DNA from: Bacteroidota bacterium
Lineage (GTDB): Bacteria > Bacteroidota > Ignavibacteria > Kryptoniales > JAKASW01
Assembly: GCA_021811615.1 (NCBI GenBank)
Contig: JAJZNW010000076.1
Coordinates: 1 to 55,508, forward strand
Direction of reading: 5' to 3'
DNA length: 55,508 nucleotides
A program made the position numbers and the translations under genes. Numbering within the stretch: the first letter of the stretch is position 1; each line of letters begins with the position of its first letter. Below, piece by piece: positions 16,441 through 25,212 of the stretch. Under the pieces are notes generated by a model. That model ran no database searches, was not told where the DNA came from, and saw only the letters and a list, made by a program, of their open reading frames with translations.

Positions 16441-17414
16441 ATTCCTCGAATCATCCCGATCATAGCGTCAGACTTCAGCACGTAATCAGCCATGCCAATT
16501 TCCATAACACGCTCGCACATTTGCGGCACAGTCGCCTCAGAGGGATCGAGGACTATCACTTTTCCTCCCGCGGTGTGGATAAACCCTGCGCCAATGGCCC
16601 CGTCGGAACCGATCCCGCCGAGGATCAGGCCCACCGTGCGAGACCCGAAAGTCCGCGCGGCGCTTCGCATCAGAGGATCCGCCGACGGCCTGACGAAATT
16701 CTCGGGCTCCGAAGCCAATATCCGGATGGTCTCTCCATCCTGGTCGATCTCCATGTTACGATCACCCGGAGCGAAGAAAATCCTCCCGTTCTCGATGCGT
16801 TCTCCATCCTTAGCAATTGAGGCAGGTAGTTTCGTCACGGACGAGAGACGGCTTAAAAGTGCTTCGATAGACCAACTCGGGCCGTGCATCACCACGAGCA
16901 GAACGGCATTCGAAGGAGTCCCGATCCCGCCCAGGACGCGCTGCAATACGGGAAGTGATCCGCTGCCTGCGGCCAACGCAATGACATTCAGGTTCTGTAT
17001 TTTTGTGGACGGTGTGCCTACACCTTTGAAGGTCGATGCATCAAGGTACCTCTTATTTCCCGCCGAGAAACGCTCCAAAACGGAGAGCAATTGCGCCGGG
17101 ACGATCGGCTTGGGGAGGTACTCGTCTGCTCCCGCATCGATGGCCTTCTGCGCTGCGCCCGGATGATCAAGAGAAGTGACCATCACAACAGGAGGAGAGG
17201 GCCGGAGGTTTGCGTGTATCCATTGCGTAAGCCTGACGCCGTCGTCGCCCGGCATCATCCAGTCGGTAATGACAACGTCGAACCGATTCCGCTTGAGCAT
17301 TTCAACCGCTTCCGTTGAGTTCCTCGCAACTTCGATCCTGTGAAGTGATCCGCCGAGGACCATACGATATGTCAATACCATACTTACTTGATCTTCAACA
17401 ATAAGCAGATGCAT
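16437..17414 (-). CDS. CheB-like response regulator with altered methylesterase domain
   Basis: The ATG at 17412-17414 has a perfect AAGGAGG seven bases upstream, so the longer frame reaching 17549 is not used. The product is 325 residues. A receiver (1-115) has acidic ED at 7-8, Asp51 (ITDWMMPG) and Lys102 (PKPI). A CheB methylesterase domain (about 143-325) follows. CheB catalysis uses a Ser-His-Asp triad. Here His177 (VVMHGP) and Asp271 (GGIGSDGA) align well, but the ASTGG serine motif is AAGSGS, placing Gly150 at the serine position with Ser151 next to it. Activity is therefore doubtful; it may bind receptors without demethylating them. The start overlaps the upstream Hpt hybrid kinase by 20 bp, making that kinase the likely phosphodonor. 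Confidence 0.85.
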   Translation of the reverse strand: MHLLIVEDQVSMVLTYRMVLGGSLHRIEVARNSTEAVEMLKRNRFDVVITDWMMPGDDGVRLTQWIHANLRPSPPVVMVTSLDHPGAAQKAIDAGADEYLPKPIVPAQLLSVLERFSAGNKRYLDASTFKGVGTPSTKIQNLNVIALAAGSGSLPVLQRVLGGIGTPSNAVLLVVMHGPSWSIEALLSRLSSVTKLPASIAKDGERIENGRIFFAPGDRNMEIDQDGETIRILASEPENFVRPSADPLMRSAARTFGSRTVGLILGGIGSDGAIGAGFIHTAGGKVIVLDPSEATVPQMCERVMEIGMADYVLKSDAMIGMIRGM

Positions 17415-20400
17415 TATCACCCTCCTTCGATTCCGCGCCGCCACTATTGGAGCAGGCACCTTTCGCTTCCTCGAGCGCGCCGAGAGTCTCCTTACATAAC
17501 TTCTCGAATTCCGCCCGCCTCGAGCTGAATGCGGATGGATACGCATCATCGTCCAATATCCCCAGGCCCTTGCACAAATTGGCCAGGTGATTCGCTCCTA
17601 CGTTTGTTGCTGCGCCTTTCAAAGAATGAATGTCAAGACGCATCCTGCGTACGTCGCCGGACTCATATGCCGATATGACATTATCCATAAGCGATACGAT
17701 GTCTTTGCGAACAGTCTCCAAAAACTCCAGCGCCAGAGCCGGGTCACCCAGAAAACCGAGAATTTCGAGTCTCTCCATGATCTCCGGGATTTTTGTCTCA
17801 TCCGGGGGGAGCGGAGGCGAGCCGACGGAAGGAATGTCTTTCGCGATCCGGTCGAGGACTGATTTCAAGTCGGAGAGCGTTACAGGCTTCGCCAGGAAAT
17901 GCGACATGCCTGCCTGCATGCAACGCTGCTTGACCGATTCGGGGACATCCGCCGTCACTGCCACGATTACCGGCGGCGACTGTTCTTTTTTCATTTCAAT
18001 TATGCCTGCCGCTGCCTGGTATCCGTCCATCCTCGGCATATGGAGATCCATGAAGACAACATCGTATTCCCCCTTCCTCACTGCTTCGATGGCCTCGGCA
18101 CCGTCCGCCACAAGATCGTGGCGACAACCGATGATCTTCAGGGCGTGATCCATGACGAACTGATTGGTGGCATTGTCTTCAGCGACGAGGATATTGAGCC
18201 TTGCACGGGCCTCGCCTCGGTCCTTCATCTTTCCGATTTCATTTGCTGCCACCTTGTTTGCTTCCGCCGGCTTATGTTTACTCTTCTTCACGGGTATCGT
18301 GAAGATGAATGTGGAGCCCTTTCCCTCCTGGCTTGCGCCGGATATGCCGCCGCCCATCTGCTCGGCAATCCTCTTCGAAATAGTCAATCCGAGCCCTGTG
18401 CCTCCGTGCGCCCGCGATGCAGAAGAGTCGATCCTCGTGAACGGCTTGAAGAGGTTTTGTATTTCCTCTCTTGGGAAACCCATTCCCGTATCTTTAACAG
18501 TGAACACGAGACGGCACTCGTCTTCCCGGTCGTCCTTGGCCTGCAGAGACAGCGTGACCCTCCCTTCGTCGGTAAACTTGACGGCGTTGCCGCCAATGTT
18601 GAACAGTACCTGCATCAGCCTCTGCTTGTCCGATATTATAGTGGCGGGTATTCGCTCATCGATCTTCAGGATGAATTCTATGCCCTTCTTCAGAGCCTGC
18701 GACTTGAGAAGTTCGCACACTTCCTGCACACACTCCCTCAACCCGAATGGTCGCTCCAGCAGATCGAGGTTGCCGTATTCGAGTTTCGAGAAATCCAGGA
18801 CATCGTTTACAACCGAGAGGAGCAATTCTCCGCTGGAACGAATCGTATTGACGAATTCCTCCTGCTGTTGCGTCAACTGGGTCATCTGGAGAAGTTCGCC
18901 GACGGCCAGTATCCCGTTCATCGGAGTTCGAATCTCGTGACTCATTACCGCCAGGAACTGCGACTTTGCCCTGACCTCAGCTTCTGCATCTTCCTTCGCT
19001 TTGGTCAGCTCCCTTTCGACTCGCTTCCGGTCGGTAACGTCGACAGTGAAAGAGAGTGAGCATTTTTGACCCGAAATTTCGAGGACTTCGTTCGAGACCA
19101 GGAAGTCACGTATTTCTCCGTTCTTCATCCTGAATTGCAGCTCAACATTTTTTAGCAGCTTGTCGGGCGACACCTGCTCTGCGAACCATTTCCTTTCGGA
19201 AGGATCGATCCAGATTCCCATTTCGACTGAGGTACGGCCGATGACTTCTTCTCTTGTGAATCCTGTCTTTGCGAGAAAAGCTTCGTTCACGTCGATGTAA
19301 GTGCCGTCATACGCAGACGTGATTAAAACGCCTTCCGGGTTCGCTCTGAACACCTTGAAGAATTTTTCTTCGCTCTTTCTAAGCGCTTCTTCAGCGAGCT
19401 TGCTGTCCGTGATATCCCGCCATATGCAGTGATAAACGGGAGCACCCAGTATATCGAGATACTGCGCCGTGACATGTACGTTCCGTAGTTCGCCATCTTT
19501 TGTTCGCTGGACCGTATCAAAATCAGCTCTCCCGTTGCGAATCACGGCGGCAATGGTTTCCCGCGTGTCTTCGGGAGTCTCTTTTGCCTCTATGTCAGCT
19601 ATACTGAGTCGGGAAAATTCTTCTGCAGAATACCGAAGCTGTTTGTGAGCGGCAGTATTGAATTCGATGAATCGCCCGGTCCGGGGATCAATAATCACAA
19701 TCCCGTCAGGGGACTGGTCAAACAACATCTTTCTTCTCAGAGTCTCTGCGGCCAGAGATGACTGCGCATTCCGACGCTCGGTGATATCATGGTAATTGAC
19801 GACAAGAGCCCGGATGTTGGAATCTCCCAGCAGATTTGTCACCGTATTCTCGAGCCAGTGCCATGACCCGTCTTTATGTCGGAACCGAAGATCTACGACT
19901 ACGGTCTTACCCGGGTTTTGAAGCAAGTCTTCAAGGACCGACTGTATTTTCGGGAGATCTTCAGACGACAAAAAATCATGCGGATACTTCCCTTCGAGAA
20001 AGGAGGGCGAGTAGCCGAGGATTCGCTCTACTGACGGGCTGATATAAGTAAATCGTCCGCTTGCATCCGTGAGAATGACTCCGTCGTATGCGTTCTCCAC
20101 AACCGCGCGGAATTTCGCTTCTGCCGCCTTCTGTGCAGTGATATCTTTTTTGATTCCGAGAATGTGCGTTATCTCGCCTTCGTCATTCACGATAGGGGAG
20201 ATGGATGCCGACTCCCAGTAGAATTCACCGTTCTTTTTCTTGTTACATAATTCTCCCTGCCACGTCTTGCCCGCAAGAACCGCGCCCCACAACTGTCTGT
20301 ACAGTTCGTCTGAATTATGTCCTGATTTCAGTATCCGCGGCGTTTTTCCCTTAACGTCCTCGAGCGAATAGCCGGTTAGCTCGGTAAATTGCGGGTTCAC

Positions 20401-20571
20401 GTATTCCAGGTGTCCGTTCCTGTCGGTAATCATTATCGAGGCGGGGTTTTGTTCGATGGCCCGGAGCAAAATGTTCAGCTGTTCGGTATATCCCGATCCG
20501 CCTTTCAGCTCCCGCGGGTCAGCATCCGTGTCATTTCTTAATTCCGCGATCTTTCTAAACAAGCTCTGCAA
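17395..20571 (-). CDS. multi-PAS hybrid histidine kinase with receiver and Hpt
   Basis: This 1058-residue soluble phosphorelay kinase has four PAS/PAC units (about 35-150, 155-270, 280-395, 400-520). HisKA follows with His545 (MSHEIRTPMNG), then HATPase_c (about 650-762; FNIGGNAVKFT, DTGMG, GGTGLGLTIS). A receiver (about 792-912) has Asp842 (VFMDLHMPRMDG), and a C-terminal Hpt has His982 (IHSLKGAATN). The full His-Asp-His relay in one chain, like ArcB/BarA, needs a separate receiver as final acceptor. The overlapping downstream gene encodes a receiver-CheB-like protein, a good candidate. The start is TTG with AAAAGGAG close by; a second in-frame TTG lies three codons later. Its place between cheD and the CheB-like gene ties it to chemosensory adaptation. 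Confidence 0.93.
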   Translation of the reverse strand: MQSLFRKIAELRNDTDADPRELKGGSGYTEQLNILLRAIEQNPASIMITDRNGHLEYVNPQFTELTGYSLEDVKGKTPRILKSGHNSDELYRQLWGAVLAGKTWQGELCNKKKNGEFYWESASISPIVNDEGEITHILGIKKDITAQKAAEAKFRAVVENAYDGVILTDASGRFTYISPSVERILGYSPSFLEGKYPHDFLSSEDLPKIQSVLEDLLQNPGKTVVVDLRFRHKDGSWHWLENTVTNLLGDSNIRALVVNYHDITERRNAQSSLAAETLRRKMLFDQSPDGIVIIDPRTGRFIEFNTAAHKQLRYSAEEFSRLSIADIEAKETPEDTRETIAAVIRNGRADFDTVQRTKDGELRNVHVTAQYLDILGAPVYHCIWRDITDSKLAEEALRKSEEKFFKVFRANPEGVLITSAYDGTYIDVNEAFLAKTGFTREEVIGRTSVEMGIWIDPSERKWFAEQVSPDKLLKNVELQFRMKNGEIRDFLVSNEVLEISGQKCSLSFTVDVTDRKRVERELTKAKEDAEAEVRAKSQFLAVMSHEIRTPMNGILAVGELLQMTQLTQQQEEFVNTIRSSGELLLSVVNDVLDFSKLEYGNLDLLERPFGLRECVQEVCELLKSQALKKGIEFILKIDERIPATIISDKQRLMQVLFNIGGNAVKFTDEGRVTLSLQAKDDREDECRLVFTVKDTGMGFPREEIQNLFKPFTRIDSSASRAHGGTGLGLTISKRIAEQMGGGISGASQEGKGSTFIFTIPVKKSKHKPAEANKVAANEIGKMKDRGEARARLNILVAEDNATNQFVMDHALKIIGCRHDLVADGAEAIEAVRKGEYDVVFMDLHMPRMDGYQAAAGIIEMKKEQSPPVIVAVTADVPESVKQRCMQAGMSHFLAKPVTLSDLKSVLDRIAKDIPSVGSPPLPPDETKIPEIMERLEILGFLGDPALALEFLETVRKDIVSLMDNVISAYESGDVRRMRLDIHSLKGAATNVGANHLANLCKGLGILDDDAYPSAFSSRRAEFEKLCKETLGALEEAKGACSNSGGAESKEGDNASAYC

Positions 20572-20603
20572 ACTCCTTTTTCTTCATCAAGTGCACAGCC
20601 CTC

Positions 20604-21179
20604 TCAAAACAAGGTTATGTTGTTCGATTCTCTGTGAACGAGCTCATGCGAAATCTTCTTGTAGAATCTCGTTTCCTCTTCTTCCTTCTGTTTGTAACGG
20701 TCGGTGGAGACCGGCTTGACAAACACCTCAAAAGTCTGTGTCAAATAGTGGACGATGAGCCCCTCGTTCCCTCCCAGGCGTTCGTTGAGTATCGGTATCC
20801 GTTCCGTTTCAAGAAATTCTCTTATGAACCTGATATTCCTTTTGCCCACCATCATGAGATTATGATTCGCGCGGAAGATGTCCGCTCCTCCGAAGACTTT
20901 CGCCTTCAAATGGGACCGGTCGGCTCCGAGCTTCATCATTTCGTTAATAAGCATTTCCATTGCGTTGACGCCGTAGCGTGTCGAAAGATCGAGGCTGTCC
21001 AGTTCACCTGGAAGGAGGAAGTGATTCATTCCTCCGATTCCCGTCGATGGATCGAAGAGACAGGCTGAGATGCACGAACCGAGGAGAGTCTTGATCCTCG
21101 TTTGCGTCGCACTCGCGTGAATTCCGCCTACGTGTATGGTGACACTTGGGACAGGATCGACTTCTTTAAGCACCATCAC
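20604..21179 (-). CDS. cheD: chemoreceptor glutamine deamidase CheD
   Basis: CheD converts specific receptor glutamines to glutamates, creating methylation sites, and in some bacteria works with CheC. The 191-residue protein has the catalytic Cys36 in LLGSCISACLFDP and His53 in GGMNHFLLP, with a Thr at 31 just before the cysteine. The segments YGVNAMEMLINEM and AKVFGGADIF are typical. The C-terminal tail after about 165 is extra. The start is GTG with AAAGGAGG upstream. It follows cheB by 18 bp in the operon cheR-cheB-cheD. No cheC is present in the window. Confidence 0.95.
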   Translation of the reverse strand: MMVLKEVDPVPSVTIHVGGIHASATQTRIKTLLGSCISACLFDPSTGIGGMNHFLLPGELDSLDLSTRYGVNAMEMLINEMMKLGADRSHLKAKVFGGADIFRANHNLMMVGKRNIRFIREFLETERIPILNERLGGNEGLIVHYLTQTFEVFVKPVSTDRYKQKEEEETRFYKKISHELVHRESNNITLF

Positions 21180-21197
21180 CTTGCCGGCCTCCTTTTT

Positions 21198-22259
21198 CTA
21201 CACACGACGCAGGGCCTCCGCCAAAATAGATTTCAACGGAAGCACCTTGTCGACTCCGCCGAGTTTGATCGCTTCCGCCGGCATTCCGAATACCACGCAT
21301 GACGCTTCATCCTGTGCTATGGTATAAGCCCCGGCCTCTTTCATCTCCTTCATCCCGCGCGCGCCGTCGTCTCCCATCCCGGTCATGATGATCCCGATCG
21401 CATTCTTTCCGGCGTACCGGGCGGTGGAGCGAAACAGGACATCGACGCTCGGCCGATGACGTGAAACGAGCGGGCCGTCGCGGACTTCGACGTAGTACCG
21501 CGCGCCGCTCCTCTTGAGGAGAGTATGCCTGTTTCCCGGCGCGATGAGCGCGCGGCCTCGGATAACAGTGTCGTTGGTCTCGGCTTCTTTGACTGTGATG
21601 GCACACAGAGAATTGAGCCGCTCGGCAAAAGAGTGCGTAAAATGTTCCGGCATATGCTGGACGATAAGAATTCCAGGTGAATCTACCGGGACCATTTCAA
21701 GAAACACCCGAAGCGCGTCGGTGCCTCCGGTCGACGCCCCGACCACTATCACCTTGTCAGTCGTTTCTGCCATCGCGCTGGAACCGGCTTTCGAGAGGAT
21801 TACGTCCGCTGTCAGCTTCGGTGCCACCTCTTCGATGGGAGTCACCTTCTTCAGGCGCGCACGTGACGCGGCCTTTACCGCATCGCAGATCTGTATCCGG
21901 GACTCTTCTATGAACTGCTTCGTTCCGAGGGTCGGTTTGGGTATGACGTCAACTGCACCGTATTCCATCGCTTTCCAGGCCGTCTCGGTCCCTTTGCCGG
22001 CAAGGCTCGATATGATCACGACGGGAATCGGGTGCTGTGACATAATCTTCTGCAGAAAAGTGATCCCGTCCATCCGCGGCATTTCGACGTCGAGCGTTAT
22101 CACATCGGGTACTTGCTTTCCTATACGTTCTACCGCTACATACGGGTCCGAGGCCGTCCCCATCACTTCGATATCCGGATCGGAAGAGAGAATGTCGCTC
22201 AACGTTTGCCTGACGACCGAGGAGTCGTCGACCACGAGAATCTTGATTTTATTGCTCAT
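21198..22259 (-). CDS. cheB: chemotaxis protein-glutamate methylesterase CheB
   Basis: This 353-residue enzyme removes methyl groups from chemoreceptor glutamates when phosphorylated by CheA. The receiver (1-125) carries DD at 11-12 and Asp57 ([11 protein letters not shown]). The methylesterase domain (about 168-350) has the intact triad: Ser176 (VGASTGGT), His202 (VQHMPEHF) and Asp298 (GMGDDGARG). The length matches the family. The ATG overlaps the cheR stop by ATGA, so translation is coupled. It contrasts with the second CheB-like protein in this locus, which has lost the serine. Confidence 0.97.
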   Translation of the reverse strand: MSNKIKILVVDDSSVVRQTLSDILSSDPDIEVMGTASDPYVAVERIGKQVPDVITLDVEMPRMDGITFLQKIMSQHPIPVVIISSLAGKGTETAWKAMEYGAVDVIPKPTLGTKQFIEESRIQICDAVKAASRARLKKVTPIEEVAPKLTADVILSKAGSSAMAETTDKVIVVGASTGGTDALRVFLEMVPVDSPGILIVQHMPEHFTHSFAERLNSLCAITVKEAETNDTVIRGRALIAPGNRHTLLKRSGARYYVEVRDGPLVSRHRPSVDVLFRSTARYAGKNAIGIIMTGMGDDGARGMKEMKEAGAYTIAQDEASCVVFGMPAEAIKLGGVDKVLPLKSILAEALRRV

Positions 22260-23212
22260 TCTTCCCCCAACCTTTTGCGATAGATCGTCGTCGATACGGC
22301 GTCGAACGGGAGCTGAAATCCGTTCAGAGATTCTGAATGCCCGAGAAATAGGAAGCCGCCTGGGACGAGGTGACGGGAAATTTTGGTGAGGATCTCGAAT
22401 TCCGTCTCGCGATCGAAATAGATCAGAGCATTCCTGCAGAATATCACTTCGAACCTCTGCCCCAGGTCGTAGTGTTCCCGCATGAAATTCAGCTGCCTGA
22501 ACTCGACCCGGGACCGTAACTCAGGACCGATCTTGACCAGCCTCGCCGCACGGTCCGTGCTCCTCAGGAGATATTTCTTCCTCAGCGGCATGGGAACGGG
22601 CTCGACGTCCTCCTCTTTGTATACGGCCCGCGACGCCTTCGCCAAAACTCTCGTGGAAATATCGGTGCCGAGAATGGAGTACGAGAATCCGTGATTTGTC
22701 AACGCATATTCGCCGAGAGTCATGGCAAGAGTATATGCTTCCATACCCGTCGAGCAAGCCGCACTCCAGACGTTAAGGAAATGATGCCGGATGAGTCCAT
22801 GTTCCGCGAGATACGGAATGGCCGTGCTTACGAGATAGTCGAAATGGTGGGGCTCACGGAAAAAGTCTGTTTTGTTTGTAGTCACCGCATTGATGAAGTT
22901 GTCGAGTTCCGCGTCGGCACCTTCGGGGCTGAATAGGTACTGGCAGTATTCCGGGAAGCTCGCCATCCGAAGTTCACGCAGCCTTTTCTGCAGACGTGCC
23001 TGAAGCATCGTCTTTTTTACTTCCGACAAAGTGATTCCTGTCTTCTCTCTAACGAAGGAACTGAGACGCTGAAAATCGCGGTCAGTGAGTCTCTCGTACG
23101 AGACCCGGAAATCCACCGAAGATCCCGCGCTCCGACCACGCTTAATTGTATTCCTCGCGTCGTGCGCCGGGTTGCCGTCGCTAGTCGATTCCAACTTTCT
23201 TTCCATGTTCAA
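22256..23212 (-). CDS. cheR: chemotaxis protein methyltransferase CheR
   Basis: This SAM-dependent enzyme methylates glutamates on chemoreceptors. The 318 residues comprise a dispensable N-terminal tail (about 1-35), the alpha-helical N-domain (about 40-105, with [19 protein letters not shown] and [14 protein letters not shown]) and the Rossmann SAM-binding domain. That domain contains [16 protein letters not shown], where most CheRs have GEEPYS, and then ILGTDIS and FCRNALIYF. The C-terminus keeps [12 protein letters not shown]. The start is TTG at 23212 or ATG at 23206; neither has a strong SD. It is coupled to cheB by a 4-bp overlap. Confidence 0.95.
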   Translation of the reverse strand: MNMERKLESTSDGNPAHDARNTIKRGRSAGSSVDFRVSYERLTDRDFQRLSSFVREKTGITLSEVKKTMLQARLQKRLRELRMASFPEYCQYLFSPEGADAELDNFINAVTTNKTDFFREPHHFDYLVSTAIPYLAEHGLIRHHFLNVWSAACSTGMEAYTLAMTLGEYALTNHGFSYSILGTDISTRVLAKASRAVYKEEDVEPVPMPLRKKYLLRSTDRAARLVKIGPELRSRVEFRQLNFMREHYDLGQRFEVIFCRNALIYFDRETEFEILTKISRHLVPGGFLFLGHSESLNGFQLPFDAVSTTIYRKRLGEE

Positions 23213-23275
23213 GATTAGTCCAATGCCTTCTGTTCGTACTCAAGGAATAGCCGACCATTTCGACAATTAAAGAAG

Positions 23276-23887
23276 CTATCTTGTCACTCGGGCGATAATT
23301 TCACTTTGCTCCACATTCCTGAGACTGTTCCGGATAATCTGCTCCACCCCTTTCAGAACCGGCGCGTCGTGCCCCGAGTAAATAGCTTTCGCATTGCGCC
23401 GCAATAAGTCCTCCAGGAATGAAACGAAATCCTCTCTGTAAGTACCCCCGGGACTGTTTATCCGTAGTGGAGTGTCCCCGGAAAAGAGGACTCCGGTGCG
23501 TGAAGAATAGAGGCAGATTGAATCGGAAGAGTGCTCAGGCACATATAGTACCTCGAATTCTTCATCGCCGAGAACCGTGACTTCCCCGTTGGATAGTCGC
23601 TTCTTCACTCCTTCGATCGTGGAATAGGCGCATGTCTCGGGGTCGTACTCCTGGATGACCCGGGAAAGACCGCCTGCATGATCGAAGTGCGAATGCGTCA
23701 GGACTACTCGTTCCACGGGCCTCTTTCCCAGACCGGTTTGAATCGAAGCGATTCGGTCGACTATACTCCCGTCGGTTCCGACATCGACCAGGGAATTGAC
23801 GTCTTCGAGACTGTTTGAATTTCCAAGGATGAGATACGCATTGCCCGAATAGACAACACGAGTCGATCTCAATAGGTGTATTTTCAC
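23276..23887 (-). CDS. MBL-fold metallo-hydrolase in chemosensory operon
   Basis: This 203-residue metallo-beta-lactamase-fold protein has the metal motif THSHFDHAGG (about residues 64-73), further ligands at EHSSDS and SGDTPLR, and a final SGHD. It lacks a flavodoxin or rhodanese partner domain. Small MBL proteins are hydrolases or, in some cases, di-iron oxygen or redox sensors. Its GTG start overlaps the stop of the single-domain CheR-like gene (GTGA), so the two are coupled. Such pairs next to chemosensory genes are, as I recall, found in other bacteria, but the substrate is not known to me. A sensory or adaptation role is inferred from position only. Confidence 0.85.
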   Translation of the reverse strand: MKIHLLRSTRVVYSGNAYLILGNSNSLEDVNSLVDVGTDGSIVDRIASIQTGLGKRPVERVVLTHSHFDHAGGLSRVIQEYDPETCAYSTIEGVKKRLSNGEVTVLGDEEFEVLYVPEHSSDSICLYSSRTGVLFSGDTPLRINSPGGTYREDFVSFLEDLLRRNAKAIYSGHDAPVLKGVEQIIRNSLRNVEQSEIIARVTR

Positions 23888-24498
23888 GAGGCTACATCCA
23901 CCTTCCTGTACAGCTGGCCTTCAGACGAGACCTGTGTGAAGAGATGGCTCACTTCGGGGGGCATTTCCTGAGTGCGTTCGGTCGCAAAGTACCCTCCCGG
24001 GGCAAGCGACGAATGGAACATCCTTATTACCTTCGCGCGGTTCTCCGGCGAAAAATGAAGCAGGACGTTCTTACACATAACAAGGAGGAAGCCGTCGGCA
24101 AAAGGGTTGAGCGACAGCAGGTCGTGCTTCCTGAAATGTATCGACTGCCTTACAGCGTCCACGACCTTCAGATGGCCCGGCTCCTCTGCCGGCACGAAAT
24201 ATTTGGCGAAAGTTTCGGAGGGAATCCGTTCGAGCTGGTCTTTAGGATAGACTCCCTTCCCGATGATTTGTCCGAAGTCCCCCTGCTCGTCTATGTCGGT
24301 CGCGTCGATGTAAACATTCCGGAATGCGAAGTGACCCATCTTCTCGGCCATAGTGATCGCAAGCGAATAGGGTTCCGGACCCATCGCGCAGCCCGCGTCC
24401 CATATTCGGATCTTACTGTAGCCTGCAAGACTCGGGACCACATGAGTCCCAATCAGTTCGAGCACCGTATTGTCGCGAAAGAAGAAAGTAAATGCCAT
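23884..24498 (-). CDS. single-domain CheR-like methyltransferase
   Basis: This 204-residue protein is a CheR catalytic domain without the N-terminal helical domain. It begins MAFTFFFRD, corresponding to the end of the N-domain in full CheR. It has the SAM-binding motif IWDAGCAMGPEPYSLAI, then DATDIDEQGDFG, VMCKNVLLHF and APGGYFATERTQEMP. An in-frame TAA seven codons upstream of the ATG fixes the start, so the truncation looks like a family trait rather than damage; residues flanking it are intact. It may methylate receptors without tethering or act on another partner. It follows cheW by 200 bp and is coupled to the MBL-fold gene. Confidence 0.85.
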   Translation of the reverse strand: MAFTFFFRDNTVLELIGTHVVPSLAGYSKIRIWDAGCAMGPEPYSLAITMAEKMGHFAFRNVYIDATDIDEQGDFGQIIGKGVYPKDQLERIPSETFAKYFVPAEEPGHLKVVDAVRQSIHFRKHDLLSLNPFADGFLLVMCKNVLLHFSPENRAKVIRMFHSSLAPGGYFATERTQEMPPEVSHLFTQVSSEGQLYRKVDVAS

Positions 24499-24698
24499 GG
24501 TTGTTCCGAATTTGCGTTATGCCGGGTTGAATCTCTGAATGCATGGTCTCTTCGAGCAAAAGCTGCGTCATCGACCGGATGACGACACGGGACGAAGCCG
24601 GTTGCAGCGAACGCGGTCCGTTGAACTTTGGGGGACTTCCGATCCCGTTCATCCCATCGAAAGGAACCGGAAGTCCGTCCGAGAAGTCCAAAGGGCGG

Positions 24699-25202
24699 CT
24701 ACTCCGCTCCCTTTCCAGGTTCTCCCACAGTCGCCTTCACCGCATCCAGGTTCTCCGAAGAGAATACCTTGTCGATGTCGAGAATGATCACGAACTGTTC
24801 ATCGCGCTTTCCCATCCCACGGATAAAATCCGTGTTGAGCCTTGTCCCGATCCTCGGCGGCGGCTCGATAACGGACGAGTCTATCTCGACGACTTCCTGA
24901 ACGCTGTCAGCCAGGGCCCCGATAACCATGCTGTCGCCGTCCACATTAACCTCCACGATGATCACGCAGGTGTTCACGGTTTGCTCGGTTCTGCTCATGC
25001 CGAATCTCAGTTTAAGGTCGAGGACCGGCACGACACGTCCGCGCAGGTTGATCACCCCGCGCATGTAGTCGGGGGTTCTGGGTACCTTGGTTACCCTGGA
25101 GTACTCGAGGACTTCGCGTACCTGGACGATGTCCGTTGCATAGACTTCGTCTTCGAGCTTGAACGTCAGGTATTGCGCTGTTTCTGTGATTGTTTCGCTC
25201 AT
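24699..25202 (-). CDS. cheW: chemotaxis coupling protein CheW
   Basis: The ATG at 25202 is preceded by GAGGAG at a good distance; the longer frame to 25247 would overlap the receptor gene. The 167-residue CheW domain shows QYLTFKLEDEVYATDIVQVREV, the signature RTPDYMRGVINLRGRVVPVLDL, and a C-terminal MGKRDEQFVIILDIDKVF. It starts 11 bp after the poly-HAMP receptor stop and probably couples that receptor to CheA, whose gene lies just upstream. Confidence 0.96.
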   Translation of the reverse strand: MSETITETAQYLTFKLEDEVYATDIVQVREVLEYSRVTKVPRTPDYMRGVINLRGRVVPVLDLKLRFGMSRTEQTVNTCVIIVEVNVDGDSMVIGALADSVQEVVEIDSSVIEPPPRIGTRLNTDFIRGMGKRDEQFVIILDIDKVFSSENLDAVKATVGEPGKGAE

Positions 25203-25212
25203 CGTCGTCTCC

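Noticed and set aside
17899..19059. Long plus-strand frame of 386 codons antisense to the multi-PAS hybrid kinase
   Set aside because: It mirrors the codon structure of the strongly supported minus-strand kinase, has no SD or family motif, and its product is rich in Arg, Leu and His as typical for antisense shadows.
24413..24691. Possible frameshifted N-terminal domain of the single-domain CheR-like gene
   Set aside because: The upstream frame has no CheR N-domain motifs, and the protein start at FFFRD fits the short CheR-like class, so no frameshift is needed.
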